From the NCBI RefSeq assembly GCF_040784935.1, contig NZ_CP160680.1, positions 5,747,802-5,811,801 on the forward strand: a DNA stretch of 64,000 nt, given 5' to 3'. Below, one piece after another: positions 1 to 8,639 of the stretch (position 1 is its first letter; each line of letters opens with the position of its first letter). The position numbers and the translations under genes are program-made. The notes under the pieces were generated by a model. The model saw nothing but the letters and a program-made list of their open reading frames with translations, searched no databases and had not been told where the DNA came from. This stretch comes from Lewinella sp. LCG006. Lineage in GTDB: Bacteria > Bacteroidota > Bacteroidia > Chitinophagales > Saprospiraceae.

Positions 1-96
1 GATATCCGCTACGGTTCTGGTAGCTTCTTCGACAACCTCGGAGACAATACTATCTACGATGAGTTTGACCTGAGCGTTCGCTTGGTCTTGAACTAA
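1..96 (+). CDS. C-terminal end of an outer-membrane beta-barrel-like protein (partial)
   Basis: Frame 1 is open from the first base to a TAA at 94-96 and gives 31 residues ending in FDLSVRLVLN. Alternating hydrophobic residues closing the chain are what a last transmembrane beta-strand of an outer-membrane protein looks like. The rest of the gene lies outside the window, so the family cannot be named. A strong hairpin follows 44 bases downstream. Confidence 0.55.
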   Translation, partial: DIRYGSGSFFDNLGDNTIYDEFDLSVRLVLN

Positions 97-139
97 GGAG
101 GTATTAAGTACGAGGTACTTGGTATTTTGTATAAAAAAA

Positions 140-175
140 CAATCCCCCGTTTGGTATGTACCAAGCGGGGGATTG
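140..175. terminator. Bidirectional intrinsic terminator
   Basis: A 17-bp stem (one G-T pair) with a two-base nominal loop, centred on GTATGTAC and carrying CCCCCG/CGGGGG. Seven A residues at 133-139 become a U-tract for minus-strand transcripts; the plus-strand exit TTGTATATA is a weaker tract. It lies between the end of the plus-strand barrel gene and the end of the minus-strand oligopeptidase and could serve both. Confidence 0.75.
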
Positions 176-294
176 TTGTATATAAAACAGCCTTTAGGCA
201 GCGTCTAAAAGGCAAGTGATAGACTTTGGTAGATCAAATCCCTGTACCCCTGTCCGCTTGGCCAGGCGGGCTCTACCAAATACCAAGTACAGGA

Positions 295-343
295 AGGTTT
301 GCTATGACAGTCAACCGTTGAGTTGTTTTACTAAAGCAAACCT
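295..343 (-). terminator. Hairpin directly after the oligopeptidase stop codon
   Basis: AGGTTTGCT at 295-303 is exactly complementary to AGCAAACCT at 335-343 with a 31-base loop, starting two bases beyond the stop codon of the minus-strand oligopeptidase. There is no U-tract, so it is more likely a 3'-end protecting stem than a full terminator. The loop-side flank carries a copy of the GTACTTGGTAT motif at 280-290. Confidence 0.4.
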
Positions 344-345
344 GA

Positions 346-2505
346 CTAACCTTTCACCTCATTCTTCCCCGCCAAGTCCAGGAAGAAGGCATACTGTAGC
401 GCCACTTCTTTCAGTCGCGCAAAGCGCCCGGAAGCTCCACCATGACCAGCATCCATATTGGTGTGCAAGAGGAGTGGGTTTTTATCGGTTTTCATCTCCC
501 GCAGCTTAGCCACCCATTTGGCGGGTTCCCAGTACTGCACCTGCGAATCATGTAAGCCCGTGGTCACTAAGGTAGCAGGATAGTCTTTTGCTTCTACTTG
601 ATCATAGGGAGAATAGGAGAGGATGTAATCGTAAGCTTCCTTCTCATTGGGGTTGCCCCATTCGTCGTATTCACCCGTCGTCAGCGGTATGCTTTCGTCC
701 AACATGGTCGTAATGACATCTACAAAAGGCACGGCAGCAACCACGCCTTTCCACATATCGGGGCGCATATTCATCACAGCACCCATCAACAAGCCTCCGG
801 CACTACCGCCTTGGGCGTAGAGTTGGTCTTTGGCCGCGTATTTTTCGGCCACCAAGTACTCACCACAATCGATAAAGTCGTTGAAGGTATTCTTCTTATT
901 CATCAGTTTACCATCTTCGTACCAATGGCGACCCATTTCTTCACCGCCGCGAATGTGCGCAATCGCAAATGCAAATCCACGATCTAACAGACTCAATCGA
1001 GCAGAACTAAAGTAAGGGTCCATACTGGCACCGTAAGAGCCGTAGCCGTAGAGCAGCAATGGTTGGGTACCATCTTTTTTGAAATCTTTGTGGTAAACAA
1101 TGCTGATTGGAACGCTAACCCCATCGCGTGCTTTGGCGTAGATACGCTCAGAAACGTAGTCATCTGAATTGAAACCACCCAACACTTCCTGCTGCTTAAG
1201 TAGCTCCATTGCTTTGGTTTTCATGTTGTAGTCGTAGGTAGTCGGTGGTGTCGTCATCGACTGGTAGCCAATTCGCAGCACCTCCGTATCAAACTCAGGA
1301 TTGGTATCCGTGTAGGCCAGGTAGGCATCCTCACCAAAGTCGATGTAGTGCTCTTTGCCTTCCCAGGGGCGAACCCGCAGTTGGGTAATACCATTCTTAC
1401 GTTCACTCAACACGAGATAGTTCTGGAAAATCTCCATGCCCTCCAGCAGCACATCTTTGCGGTGAGGGATCACTTCCGTCCAGTTGTCCTTAGTCGTTGC
1501 GTTTTCGGGGGTAGACATCAGGCGGAAATTTTGGGCATCCAGGTTGGTACGGATGTAGAACTTATCGCCAAAATGAGCAATACCATATTCCAGGCCACGT
1601 TCACGAGGCTGGATCATCCGAAATTCCCCGGTAGGGTTGTTGGCGTCAAGCACCTGGTATTCCTGACTCAGCGTCTGGTAAGCACCAATAATGATGTACT
1701 TTCTGGATTTTGATTTGTAGACAAAAGCGGAAAAGGTATCGTCTTTTTCTTCATACACCAATACATCTTTCGTACTAGAAGTCCCAAGTCGGTGGCGGAA
1801 AATTTTCACGGGCCGCAACGTTTCGTCCTTAACCGCGTAGAAGACATGCTGGTTGTCATTGGCCCAAACCGCTCCCCCCGTTGTGTTGGGGATTTGATCT
1901 TCTATCATCTCACCCGTCTTGAGGTTTTTGAAGCGGATGGTGTAGATCCGGCGACTGAGCGTATCCTCTCCATAAGCCAGCAGCTCATTGTTGGGGCTCA
2001 CCGAACGGCTGCCGACATTAAAGTAGCTAAAATCTTTGGCCAGCACATTCACGTCGAGCATGACCTCTTCTTCCGCTTCCAAAGTACCTTTCTTCCGGGA
2101 ATAGATAGGATATTCCTGGCCTTCTTTGTAGCTGGTGAGATAGAAGTAACCATTGTCTTTATAAGGCACTGATTGGTCGTCTTCCTTGATACGGCCTTTC
2201 ATTTCTTCGAAGAGCTTGTCCTGGAAGTCCTTCGTGTGGGACATCATCTCGTCCGTATAAGTGTTTTCAGCATTCAAATAGGAGATGACCTCGGGGTTCT
2301 CGCGTTCATTGAGCCAGTAGTAGTTATCCGTCCGGGTATCCCCATGAATAGTCAGTTCTTTCGGGATTTTGGTAGCTACAGGTGCTACGATATCCGTCTT
2401 TTGATACATGACCGATTCTTTTTGTTCCGTCATTTTCGTCTCTGGTTGGCAAGCGGTTAAAAAAAGCATTAAACCGCTAAGTAAGCAAATCATTCTCATT
2501 AACAT
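346..2505 (-). CDS. Prolyl oligopeptidase family (S9A) lipoprotein, oligopeptidase B-like
   Basis: A 719-residue serine peptidase of the size of oligopeptidase B. Residues 1-19 form a lipoprotein signal (LTAC, lipid-accepting Cys19), so the enzyme should sit on a membrane facing the periplasm or exterior. A seven-bladed propeller domain fills the N-terminal half and an alpha/beta hydrolase the C-terminal half. The catalytic triad reads as Ser568 (GGSAGG), Asp653 (GLHDSQV) and His688 (AGHGG); YGYGSYG marks the oxyanion region. The family cleaves short peptides after basic or proline residues; which applies here is not decided by sequence. Divergent from the MATE gene. Start taken at the first Met; M3 and M5 are equally possible and do not alter the lipobox. 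Confidence 0.9.
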   Translation of the reverse strand: MLMRMICLLSGLMLFLTACQPETKMTEQKESVMYQKTDIVAPVATKIPKELTIHGDTRTDNYYWLNERENPEVISYLNAENTYTDEMMSHTKDFQDKLFEEMKGRIKEDDQSVPYKDNGYFYLTSYKEGQEYPIYSRKKGTLEAEEEVMLDVNVLAKDFSYFNVGSRSVSPNNELLAYGEDTLSRRIYTIRFKNLKTGEMIEDQIPNTTGGAVWANDNQHVFYAVKDETLRPVKIFRHRLGTSSTKDVLVYEEKDDTFSAFVYKSKSRKYIIIGAYQTLSQEYQVLDANNPTGEFRMIQPRERGLEYGIAHFGDKFYIRTNLDAQNFRLMSTPENATTKDNWTEVIPHRKDVLLEGMEIFQNYLVLSERKNGITQLRVRPWEGKEHYIDFGEDAYLAYTDTNPEFDTEVLRIGYQSMTTPPTTYDYNMKTKAMELLKQQEVLGGFNSDDYVSERIYAKARDGVSVPISIVYHKDFKKDGTQPLLLYGYGSYGASMDPYFSSARLSLLDRGFAFAIAHIRGGEEMGRHWYEDGKLMNKKNTFNDFIDCGEYLVAEKYAAKDQLYAQGGSAGGLLMGAVMNMRPDMWKGVVAAVPFVDVITTMLDESIPLTTGEYDEWGNPNEKEAYDYILSYSPYDQVEAKDYPATLVTTGLHDSQVQYWEPAKWVAKLREMKTDKNPLLLHTNMDAGHGGASGRFARLKEVALQYAFFLDLAGKNEVKG

Positions 2506-2673
2506 AGTTTTTTGAAGGTAAGTTGAACAAGGAGGTATTCACAATAAAGTTAAGGTCTTTTTTATCAATATGGTTTTCCCAAATTGGAAAGCTGCAAATA
2601 TGCTTCCTTTTGCAGTACTTTGTAGCGTTCAAAAATAATAGACCTCAAGGCACTCACTTTGAATTCCTAAACT

Positions 2674-2681
2674 TACCTTTG
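2674..2681 (+). promoter_or_regulatory. Bacteroidota -7 box (TACCTTTG) for the MATE gene
   Basis: TACCTTTG matches the Bacteroidota TAnnTTTG -7 consensus. Only five bases separate it from the ATG at 2687, so a transcript from here would have almost no leader. No clear -33 TTTG at the usual spacing is visible. Confidence 0.5.
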
Positions 2682-2686
2682 CGGCG

Positions 2687-4021
2687 ATGCGCCTCCGGAC
2701 GTCATATCGACAAATATTAACCATCTCTGCTCCCATCATGATTGGGAGTGCTGCTCAGAATATCATTACGCTGACAGACCGCATTTTTCTTTTCTACCTG
2801 GGGGTGGATGATTTTGCGAGTATTGGTTTTGTAAGCGTGTTTTACCTCATCGTAGCCGCCATTGGTTTTGGCTTTAGCCGAGGGGGACAAATCCTCATCG
2901 CACGTAGTGCTGGCGCTCGTAAGGAGGTAGAGGTAGGCCGCACTTTCCACTCGGTCTTCATGTTCGAGTTGTTTTTATCGGTATTGCTTTTTCTCTTCAT
3001 GACCTACGGCTGCTATTACCTTTTTAGCTTACTGGTAGACTCTGAAGTGGTTTTTGCCAAGAGCCTGGAGTATGTGGATACCCGCAAGTGGGGTGTTTTC
3101 TTTTCCTATACTGGGGTAGCGCTTATTTCCCTTTACACGGGGATCGCACGACCAAAGTTCTTGATTTTTGATACTGTTTTGCTGGCTGTCGTCAATATTG
3201 TGCTAGATTATGTATTGATATTTGGCCACTGGGGTTTTCCTGAAATGGGGATTGCTGGGGCTGGACTGGCCTCCACTTTAGCTGAAGTAGCCGCTTTTGT
3301 GGCCTTCATTTTATACATGATCTACGACAAGCAAAACCGCCGCTACCGCATCTTTCGCTGGCCTCAAATCGACTGGACGCTGATCAAGGAACAATATAAA
3401 ATATCCATCCCCTTGGTGGCACAACCACTCATCGGCCTGGGGAGTTGGTTTTTGTTTATGGCCATCATCGAAAACCTGGGTGAAGAAGCTTTGGCAATTA
3501 CCATTCTGGCACAGATGGTCTACTTGGTATTGTCTATCCCCACCTGGGGTTTTTCGGCAGGTGTTGGCACCTTGGTGGGTGGGTTCATTGGGCACCAAAA
3601 ACGTCAGGCAGTGATCCCGATTATTTGGAAGACAGGCTTCTTTTCATTGTTCGTGACCATGGCCATCACCATTCCTTTTCTCTTGTTCCCTTATGCTTCA
3701 CTGACGCCCTTTCTTGGTGCAGAAGGAATTCCACTTATTAAAAAAGCCATGCCAGTCTTTTACGTTTTAGCGGGTACCTTATCCGTCTTCTCTTTGGGGA
3801 GCGTAGTGTTTAGTGGTGTTTCTGGCGTAGGAGCCTCTGCCTACGCACTCAAGATTCAGTCTTACGGCATCGTCTTCTACCTGGCCTACATCTATATTCT
3901 CGTCGAATATTTCCAAACCAGCTTACCCTGGGCTTGGGCGGTAGAAATCTTCTATTGGCTCATCGTCGGACTTTGGTCCTTGTGGTACTTGTATTCCCGG
4001 CGTTGGTATGGGAAGCTGTAG
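2687..4021 (+). CDS. MATE-family multidrug/toxin exporter
   Basis: A 444-residue protein with about twelve hydrophobic segments in two similar halves, the MatE pattern. The N-terminus RQILTISAPIMIGSAAQN and the following NIITLTDRIFLFYLG are typical of the first MATE helix pair. Members export cationic compounds in exchange for H+ or Na+ at the inner membrane; the substrate cannot be read from sequence. Start at 2687 is chosen because it gives the usual short cytoplasmic tail before helix 1, although it lies only five bases after a -7 box. The gene faces purL and shares a palindromic terminator with it. Confidence 0.9.
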   Translation: MRLRTSYRQILTISAPIMIGSAAQNIITLTDRIFLFYLGVDDFASIGFVSVFYLIVAAIGFGFSRGGQILIARSAGARKEVEVGRTFHSVFMFELFLSVLLFLFMTYGCYYLFSLLVDSEVVFAKSLEYVDTRKWGVFFSYTGVALISLYTGIARPKFLIFDTVLLAVVNIVLDYVLIFGHWGFPEMGIAGAGLASTLAEVAAFVAFILYMIYDKQNRRYRIFRWPQIDWTLIKEQYKISIPLVAQPLIGLGSWFLFMAIIENLGEEALAITILAQMVYLVLSIPTWGFSAGVGTLVGGFIGHQKRQAVIPIIWKTGFFSLFVTMAITIPFLLFPYASLTPFLGAEGIPLIKKAMPVFYVLAGTLSVFSLGSVVFSGVSGVGASAYALKIQSYGIVFYLAYIYILVEYFQTSLPWAWAVEIFYWLIVGLWSLWYLYSRRWYGKL

Positions 4022-4076
4022 CTGTTCTATTGTTTCCTTTGGGGCCTTGCCGGAAAATCCTATGTATTATTGCCAA

Positions 4077-4112
4077 TAACCTTGTTTACCCAGGCCTGGG
4101 TAAACAAGGTTA
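4077..4112. terminator. Perfect 36-bp palindromic bidirectional terminator
   Basis: A perfect palindrome with arms TAACCTTGTTTACCCAGG and its complement sits between the convergent MATE and purL genes. It is followed by AT-rich sequence on both sides (ATATTCTATTATTT on plus, TTGGCAATAATACA on minus). Confidence 0.75.
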
Positions 4113-4130
4113 ATATTCTATTATTTATAC

Positions 4131-7100
4131 TTACTGCTCAAGCAACCAATTTCTGGCATTGACAAAAGCTTGTATCCAAGGCGATACCTCGTCCTGGCGC
4201 TCGCTTGGGTAGTGAGCCCAGTTCCAGGGAAACATCGAACGTTCGATATGTGGCATGGTAGCCAGGTGGCGACCATCGGCACTTACCAGCATAGCAGTAT
4301 GGAAGTCACTGCCGTTAGGGTTGGATGGATAGCCATCGTAAGCATACTTTGCTACAATGTGATAATCAGATTCCGAACCAGGTAAGGCGAACTTACCTTC
4401 ACCATGCGAAATCCAGACTCCCAGTGTGCTTCCTGCCAGGTTCGATAACATCACTGAATTATTCGCTTCCACCTTCACACTGGTGAAGCCACTTTCGTGC
4501 TTATGCGAATCGTTGAAATCCATCAGAGGATGTGGCTGCTGCTCAGGGTAGATCAAGCCTAGTTCCATGAACAACTGACAACCGTTACAGATACCTATCG
4601 AGAGTACATCTTCACGTGCAAAGAAGTTTTCCAGGGCTTTCTTTGCGTTTTCGTTGTACTTGAACGTACCGGCCCAGCCTTTAGCGGAGCCCAGTACGTC
4701 GGAATTAGAGAAGCCACCAACGGCACCTAAAAACTGGATGTCTTCCAGTGTTTCTTTACCCGTCATCAAATCAGTCATGTGCACGTCCCGTACTTCAAAA
4801 CCTGCAAGATACAGGGCGTGAGCTAGCTCACGTTCAGAGTTGCTCCCTTTTTCGCGCAGGATGGCTGCTTTTGGCTTTGCAGTGTCCAGTTTTGGTAGTG
4901 TTCCACTGAATTCCGAAGGAAAGTTATACCGTAAAGGCTGGTGCTTGAAGTTGGCGTAACGCTCGTCAGCTAATCCATTAGCGGTTTGCTTTTGATCAAG
5001 GAGCCATGAGGTTTCGTACCATGCATCCCGTAGTTTTGGAATATCAAATTCGTGCTGATCTTCACCATTCCGAAGGTGGAGCGTGTTACCACTTGTAACA
5101 GATCCGATAAGGTGGCATTCGATGGGGAAATTACTTAACGCTGCTGCGCTAGCTTCCTCTTTCAACTGAATTACCACACCTGCATTCTCGGCGAAGAGTA
5201 CCTTCACGCTGTCCTTTTCTCCCAGGGTACTTAAATCCAGTTCAGCAGCTAAATCAGTATCAGCAAAACACATCTCCAGCAGGGTGGTAATCAATCCACC
5301 TGCAGCTACATCGTGTCCCGCAACCACAGCTCCTTGCTTAATCAAGTCTTGTAAGGCGTTGAAAGTCGCTGCCAGTTTTTTAGCATCCTTGACATCCGGT
5401 GCCTGCGTACCGATTTTATTGCGCACCTGGGCGAATGAGCTACCACCCAAGAGGAAGGCGTCTTGTGATAGATTGAGATAGTAGACTGGCCCAGCGCCCT
5501 TCTGGAATACTGGTTCTACAATCCTATTGATATTATCACAGACACCAACACTAGAAATTACTACCGTTCCTGGAGACAAAACATCACCATCCGGATATTT
5601 TTGCTTCATGGAAAGGGAATCTTTTCCGGTAGGAACATTAATGCCCAGCGCAATGCAAAAATCCGAAACTGCCTCGACAGCTTGATACAATCGGGCATCC
5701 TCACCTTCATTGCGACAAGGCCACATCCAGTTGGCCGAAAGCGAAACGGATTTTAGTCCTTCTTCCAATGGTGCCCAAACGATGTTGGTCAGGGCCTCCG
5801 TTACGGCATTGCGTGATCCCGCCTCAGGATCAATTAGTGCATTTATCGGAGCATGACCAATGGAGGTAGCCACACCGTATTTAGTGTCAAAACCCAGGGC
5901 CATGACACCGCAATTGTTTAGGGGTAACTGTAGTGGTCCGACACATTGTTGCTTTGCTACCAAGCCACCCACACAGCGGTCAACTTTATTGGTCAGCCAG
6001 TCTTTGCAGGCTACAGCTTCGAGTCGGAGTACCTGCTCAAGGTAGTCCTGAAGCTTAGCCGGCTCATAGTCGACTGCCTCATATTGACGATCAACAGAAA
6101 CATCGCTCATGATCGTTTTGGGAGAGCTGCCAAAGAGATCCGCAAGGTCCAAGTCGAGGGGGTGTTGAGCCGTGGAGGGAGAACCAGCAGAGAAACGCAT
6201 GTCGCCAGTCACTTCACCAACGACGTACATAGGGGCACGCTCACGATCGGCAATGCGGCGGAGCAGCGCAATGTCTTCTTCCGCCACAATGAGGCCCATC
6301 CGTTCCTGTGATTCATTGCCCAGTATTTCTTTTGCGGATAAGGTAGGGTCACCGATGGGTAGTTCATCCAGATGGATACGTCCGCCTGTTTCCTCTACCA
6401 GCTCGGAGAAGCAGTTGAGGTGCCCACCCGCTCCGTGGTCATGGATGGCCACGATAGGGTTGTGCGCGCTTTCTACCAAATTACGGATGGTATTAGCTAC
6501 TCGTTTTTGCATTTCCGGGTTGGAGCGTTGTATGGCGTTTAGCGTAATGCCCATATCAAAGGCACCGGTATCTGCTGAGGAGACCGCTGCACCACCCATT
6601 CCAATACGATAATTATCTCCACCCAGTAGAACAATTTTATCCCCTTTCTTGGGTGTATTTTTCAAGGCTTGGTCGGTGATGCCAGCCCCAACGCCGCCAG
6701 CTTGCATGATTACCTTGTCAAAACCCAACTTACGTGCATGTTCTGCGTGTTCAAAGGTGAGCAAAGAGCCTGCAATGAGTGGTTGACCAAATTTGTTTCC
6801 GAAGTCAGACGCGCCGTTAGAAGCTTTGATGAGTATGTCCATCGGTGTTTGGTACAGCCACTTACGCTCGGGCATTGCCTGCTCCCAGGGGCGGTTTTCC
6901 TGGAGACGAGAGTAAGAGGTCATATAGACCGCCGTGCCCGCTAGCGGAAGAGAACCAATTCCCCCCGCCATACGATCACGGATTTCACCTCCACTACCCG
7001 TTGCCGCACCATTGAAAGGCTCAACGGTGGTAGGGAAATTGTGGGTCTCTGCTTTTAAGGAAACCACCGTATCTACTTCTTTCTTGCTGTAGTTGGAGGG

Positions 7101-7784
7101 GCGATCCGGCTGTTCAGGCGCAAATTGGTTGAGCAGTGGGCCTTTCAGAAAGGCTACATTATCCTTGTAGGCTGAGACAATACTGTTTGGGTTGGCCTTT
7201 GATGTTTGCTTAATCAAGGAGAACAGGGAGTGCGGTTTTTCCTCTCCGTCGATGACAAAGCTGCCGTTAAAGATTTTATGCCGACAGTGTTCACTGTTGA
7301 TTTGGGAGAAGCCGAAAACTTCCGAGTCTGTGAGTTGGCGGCCAAGGCGTTGCGATACATCATTAAGGTAAGCTATTTCTTCAGGGCTGAGCGCCAAGCC
7401 TTCGGTCGTGTTATACGCTTCGATGTCGTCGATCAAGCGCACGGGATCTGGTTGGACGTTGATGGTGAACAGCCCCTGTTCCAGTACCTCAAAACGCTGA
7501 TTCAGCATGGGGTCAAAGTTGACATTTTCTGAGTACGGGATATAACGTTCTATTCGCTTTATACCTTTGATACCCATGTTTTGGGTAATCTCTACCGCGT
7601 TGGTACTCCAGGGAGAGACCATCGCCGCCCGAGGACCGATGAACTTACCTCTAATTTCTTCACCCTTCAGTAGGGGCTGGTTGCCGAACAGCCAATTCAG
7701 CTTAGGAATATCATTTTCTGAAATAAATTCCGATGCCTCTACGGCAAAAACAATGTGTTGAAGGTTCCCAAAGAATTGAATCAT
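4131..7784 (-). CDS. purL: Phosphoribosylformylglycinamidine synthase, single-chain PurL
   Basis: A 1217-residue FGAM synthase, catalysing step four of de novo purine synthesis (FGAR + Gln + ATP to FGAM). It is the large fused form with PurS-like, synthetase and glutaminase parts in one chain, slightly shorter than the 1295-residue E. coli protein. The synthetase signature SQINSEHCRHKIF is near residue 165. The C-terminal class I glutaminase starts near residue 980 (KAAILREKGSNSERE); its nucleophile is Cys1066 in GICNGCQ and the His-Glu pair is His1179/Glu1181 in MPHIER. All key residues are present. It stands alone with no other pur gene beside it and ends at a shared palindromic terminator. 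Confidence 0.97.
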   Translation of the reverse strand: MIQFFGNLQHIVFAVEASEFISENDIPKLNWLFGNQPLLKGEEIRGKFIGPRAAMVSPWSTNAVEITQNMGIKGIKRIERYIPYSENVNFDPMLNQRFEVLEQGLFTINVQPDPVRLIDDIEAYNTTEGLALSPEEIAYLNDVSQRLGRQLTDSEVFGFSQINSEHCRHKIFNGSFVIDGEEKPHSLFSLIKQTSKANPNSIVSAYKDNVAFLKGPLLNQFAPEQPDRPSNYSKKEVDTVVSLKAETHNFPTTVEPFNGAATGSGGEIRDRMAGGIGSLPLAGTAVYMTSYSRLQENRPWEQAMPERKWLYQTPMDILIKASNGASDFGNKFGQPLIAGSLLTFEHAEHARKLGFDKVIMQAGGVGAGITDQALKNTPKKGDKIVLLGGDNYRIGMGGAAVSSADTGAFDMGITLNAIQRSNPEMQKRVANTIRNLVESAHNPIVAIHDHGAGGHLNCFSELVEETGGRIHLDELPIGDPTLSAKEILGNESQERMGLIVAEEDIALLRRIADRERAPMYVVGEVTGDMRFSAGSPSTAQHPLDLDLADLFGSSPKTIMSDVSVDRQYEAVDYEPAKLQDYLEQVLRLEAVACKDWLTNKVDRCVGGLVAKQQCVGPLQLPLNNCGVMALGFDTKYGVATSIGHAPINALIDPEAGSRNAVTEALTNIVWAPLEEGLKSVSLSANWMWPCRNEGEDARLYQAVEAVSDFCIALGINVPTGKDSLSMKQKYPDGDVLSPGTVVISSVGVCDNINRIVEPVFQKGAGPVYYLNLSQDAFLLGGSSFAQVRNKIGTQAPDVKDAKKLAATFNALQDLIKQGAVVAGHDVAAGGLITTLLEMCFADTDLAAELDLSTLGEKDSVKVLFAENAGVVIQLKEEASAAALSNFPIECHLIGSVTSGNTLHLRNGEDQHEFDIPKLRDAWYETSWLLDQKQTANGLADERYANFKHQPLRYNFPSEFSGTLPKLDTAKPKAAILREKGSNSERELAHALYLAGFEVRDVHMTDLMTGKETLEDIQFLGAVGGFSNSDVLGSAKGWAGTFKYNENAKKALENFFAREDVLSIGICNGCQLFMELGLIYPEQQPHPLMDFNDSHKHESGFTSVKVEANNSVMLSNLAGSTLGVWISHGEGKFALPGSESDYHIVAKYAYDGYPSNPNGSDFHTAMLVSADGRHLATMPHIERSMFPWNWAHYPSERQDEVSPWIQAFVNARNWLLEQ

Positions 7785-7944
7785 CAGCCGATCTGTTTAA
7801 ATATTTTCGCAAAGGTCGCTTCTTCCGCTAGAATTGCCAAAGCAGAATGAAAAAACACGCAGGAATTTGTGAAATTCAGGAAAGGGAGCTACAACAGATC
7901 AACAAATGCCCCAGCTATTCCGTTTATAAGGCTTTATAATCATC

Positions 7945-8517
7945 ATGCCCATGTCAAAAATACTTAAGCACCTTCCTATCGCTCCATTTTATCTAGGGCT
8001 ACTTTTGACGATGCTCCTTTCAGCCTGCCAGGTTTACCCAAGTCTAGCGCAGCGATTAGCGATGAGTACTTCTGTAATAGAGAAAACAAATATTACTCCT
8101 ACAATCGCAGATACGAATAAAGTGATTTTTTCAGGCTTAGTGACGGTGCTAGGAACAGATGAACCTGTGCTCTTTGGCAGCGTCGCAATTTACCAGAACG
8201 AACACCTGGTAGCAGGCACAGAAACCGATTTTGATGGTCGGTTCCATTTTCAGCTGGCACAAATCAACGACACCCTTACTTACAGGCTGCAATTTTCCTA
8301 CCTCGGTATGTACCCGATTGAATCAGAGGATATTAAGTTGGCTAAACGCGATAGTAGCCATCTCGTCGTCAAGCTGGGACAAGATGAAGAAATGGAGAAA
8401 TATTCAGGCCCATTTTGCCCATCCTGGCAAGTACCGCTTATTGAACAAGACAATACCACCTCTGGCCAGATTTTTACCAGTGACCAAATTCGTCGCAGTC
8501 CCACAAGAGGTAGGTAA
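7945..8517 (+). CDS. Short carboxypeptidase-regulatory-like lipoprotein ending at a plug-like motif
   Basis: A 190-residue protein with a lipoprotein signal (LLSAC, Cys about residue 29). Residues 65-140 resemble a CarboxypepD_reg-like beta-sandwich (FSGLVTVLG, then GTETDFDGRFHF). The protein ends with GQIFTSDQIRRSPTRGR, which resembles the segment opening the plug domain of SusC/TonB-dependent receptors (FTSxxI...PTR), but no plug or barrel follows. It could be the 5' remnant of a receptor gene or a genuine short lipoprotein. A low-complexity repeat island starts about 34 bases after the stop. Confidence 0.6.
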   Translation: MPMSKILKHLPIAPFYLGLLLTMLLSACQVYPSLAQRLAMSTSVIEKTNITPTIADTNKVIFSGLVTVLGTDEPVLFGSVAIYQNEHLVAGTETDFDGRFHFQLAQINDTLTYRLQFSYLGMYPIESEDIKLAKRDSSHLVVKLGQDEEMEKYSGPFCPSWQVPLIEQDNTTSGQIFTSDQIRRSPTRGR

Positions 8518-8550
8518 TTTAGGGAAGCTAAATGCTCAACCGATTGAGGT

Positions 8551-8639
8551 CGGAAGTTGAAGGGTGTAAAAGTTGGAAAGGTGTAAAAGTGTAAGCGTTT
8601 ACGATCGACCAACAACCATCAACCATCAACCATCAACCC
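8551..8639. repeat. Modular low-complexity intergenic island
   Basis: Contains in order GTCGGAAGTTGAAGG, three GTGTAA-type words (GTGTAAAAGTTGGAAA, GTGTAAAAG, GTGTAAGCGTTT) and then four CAACCAT repeats, ending at the last base before the rlpA stop codon. The same three word types recur at 34.8, 37.5, 42.3 and 43.9 kb. Confidence 0.7.

Noticed and set aside
2523-2720. 65-aa open frame before the MATE gene
   Set aside because: Overlaps the promoter region and the MATE start in another frame; no coding features.
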